DNA of 64,000 nt from Aureimonas populi (GTDB lineage: Bacteria > Pseudomonadota > Alphaproteobacteria > Rhizobiales > Rhizobiaceae), in NCBI RefSeq assembly GCF_017815515.1, contig NZ_CP072611.1, positions 2,108,001 to 2,172,000 of the forward strand, in the 5' to 3' direction. Shown one piece after another: positions 63,870 through 64,000 of the stretch. The notes below the pieces were generated by a model. It saw nothing but the letters and a program-made list of their open reading frames with translations, was not told the origin of the DNA and searched no databases. Made by a program: the position numbers and the translations under genes. Each line of letters starts with the position of its first letter. Within the stretch, counting starts at the first letter, position 1.

Positions 63870-64000
63870 ATGTTCCGCGTTGTCGCATACGAGTTCGGCC
63901 CGCCCGAAGAAGCGCTGGCCTATGCATGGGCGGCCAAGCCCGTTCCCGATCAGGGAGACGTGCTGGTGCGGATGCGGGCGAGCGCGATCAATCCCTCGGA
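63870..64000 (+). CDS. zinc-type alcohol dehydrogenase/quinone oxidoreductase-like protein, partial
   Basis: The first 43 codons of a gene that runs off the right edge read MFRVVAYEFGPPEEALAYAW at the start and DVLVRMRASAINPS at the end, the GroES-like N-terminal strand pattern of MDR-superfamily NADPH:quinone or enoyl reductases. Nothing can be said of the catalytic domain. Confidence 0.75.
   Translation, partial: MFRVVAYEFGPPEEALAYAWAAKPVPDQGDVLVRMRASAINPS

Overview
The window is a GC-rich, gene-dense stretch of an alphaproteobacterial chromosome, most likely from the order Hyphomicrobiales (Rhizobiales). The signs are a PhyR/NepR/EcfG general stress response locus, a fused trpE(G) gene behind a rhizobial-type trpL leader peptide, ChoW/ChoV-like transporter genes, a petABC operon with an extended cytochrome c1, a BA14K-like secreted protein and an HWE-type histidine kinase. 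I cannot assign a family from sequence alone. No rRNA, tRNA, CRISPR array, insertion sequence or prophage was recognised.

Layout. 1-4463: partial RND adaptor, DUF1328 protein, lipid kinase, then a leftward stress-type operon (DUF883, holin-like membrane protein, two small hypotheticals) next to ecfG and nepR. 4752-7603: phyR, an EcfG-type promoter, a mini-ORF coupled to an HWE kinase, and two small envelope-type genes. 7691-14544: Mrp ATPase, ChoV/ChoW-like importer without a binding protein, and an Lrp regulator divergent from putA. 14643-20652: trpL attenuator, trpEG, a CDF transporter, a P-loop kinase, a leucine-rich leader ORF and leuA. 20747-25228: membrane protein, metallophosphoesterase, glutathionyl-hydroquinone reductase, GNAT and patatin genes. 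25271-32086: a MoxR/DUF58/DUF4159 (Bat-like) operon. 32294-36882: DUF1285, Nudix and CCA-transferase operon, DUF1059, hemF, trmL. 37032-43993: two fused ABC exporter half-molecules and petABC. 44084-48783: ychF, pth, rplY, a GFA protein, small genes and prs. 48907-52896: M24-like protein, pgeF, midA-like methyltransferase, lgt. 53048-57473 and on to 58018: ubiK, ybjN, proC, csaA-like, then a leftward marR/ompR/envZ-like operon. 58236-61916: ilvE-like aminotransferase, MBL hydrolase, BA14K-like protein, cold-shock gene and a secreted low-complexity protein. 61917-63247 has no convincing gene but is rich in repeats. DUF1772 and the start of an oxidoreductase close the window.

How parts work together. 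Most of the window is core metabolism and housekeeping. Two regulatory layers stand out. First, sequences matching the EcfG consensus GGAAC-N16/17-CGTT exactly or with one mismatch lie around the phyR locus and again near 61.4 kb, suggesting a locally clustered general stress regulon. Second, amino-acid genes carry leader peptides: a Trp-Trp peptide with antiterminator and terminator before trpEG, and a Leu-rich peptide before leuA. Cell-cycle-type sites also occur: a full CtrA box (TTAA-N7-TTAA) upstream of the BA14K-like gene and five CcrM sites (GANTC) within 123 bp upstream of ybjN. I found no clear new defence or mobile system. The most novel material is the regulatory architecture and the repeat-rich gap at 62.5-63.0 kb.
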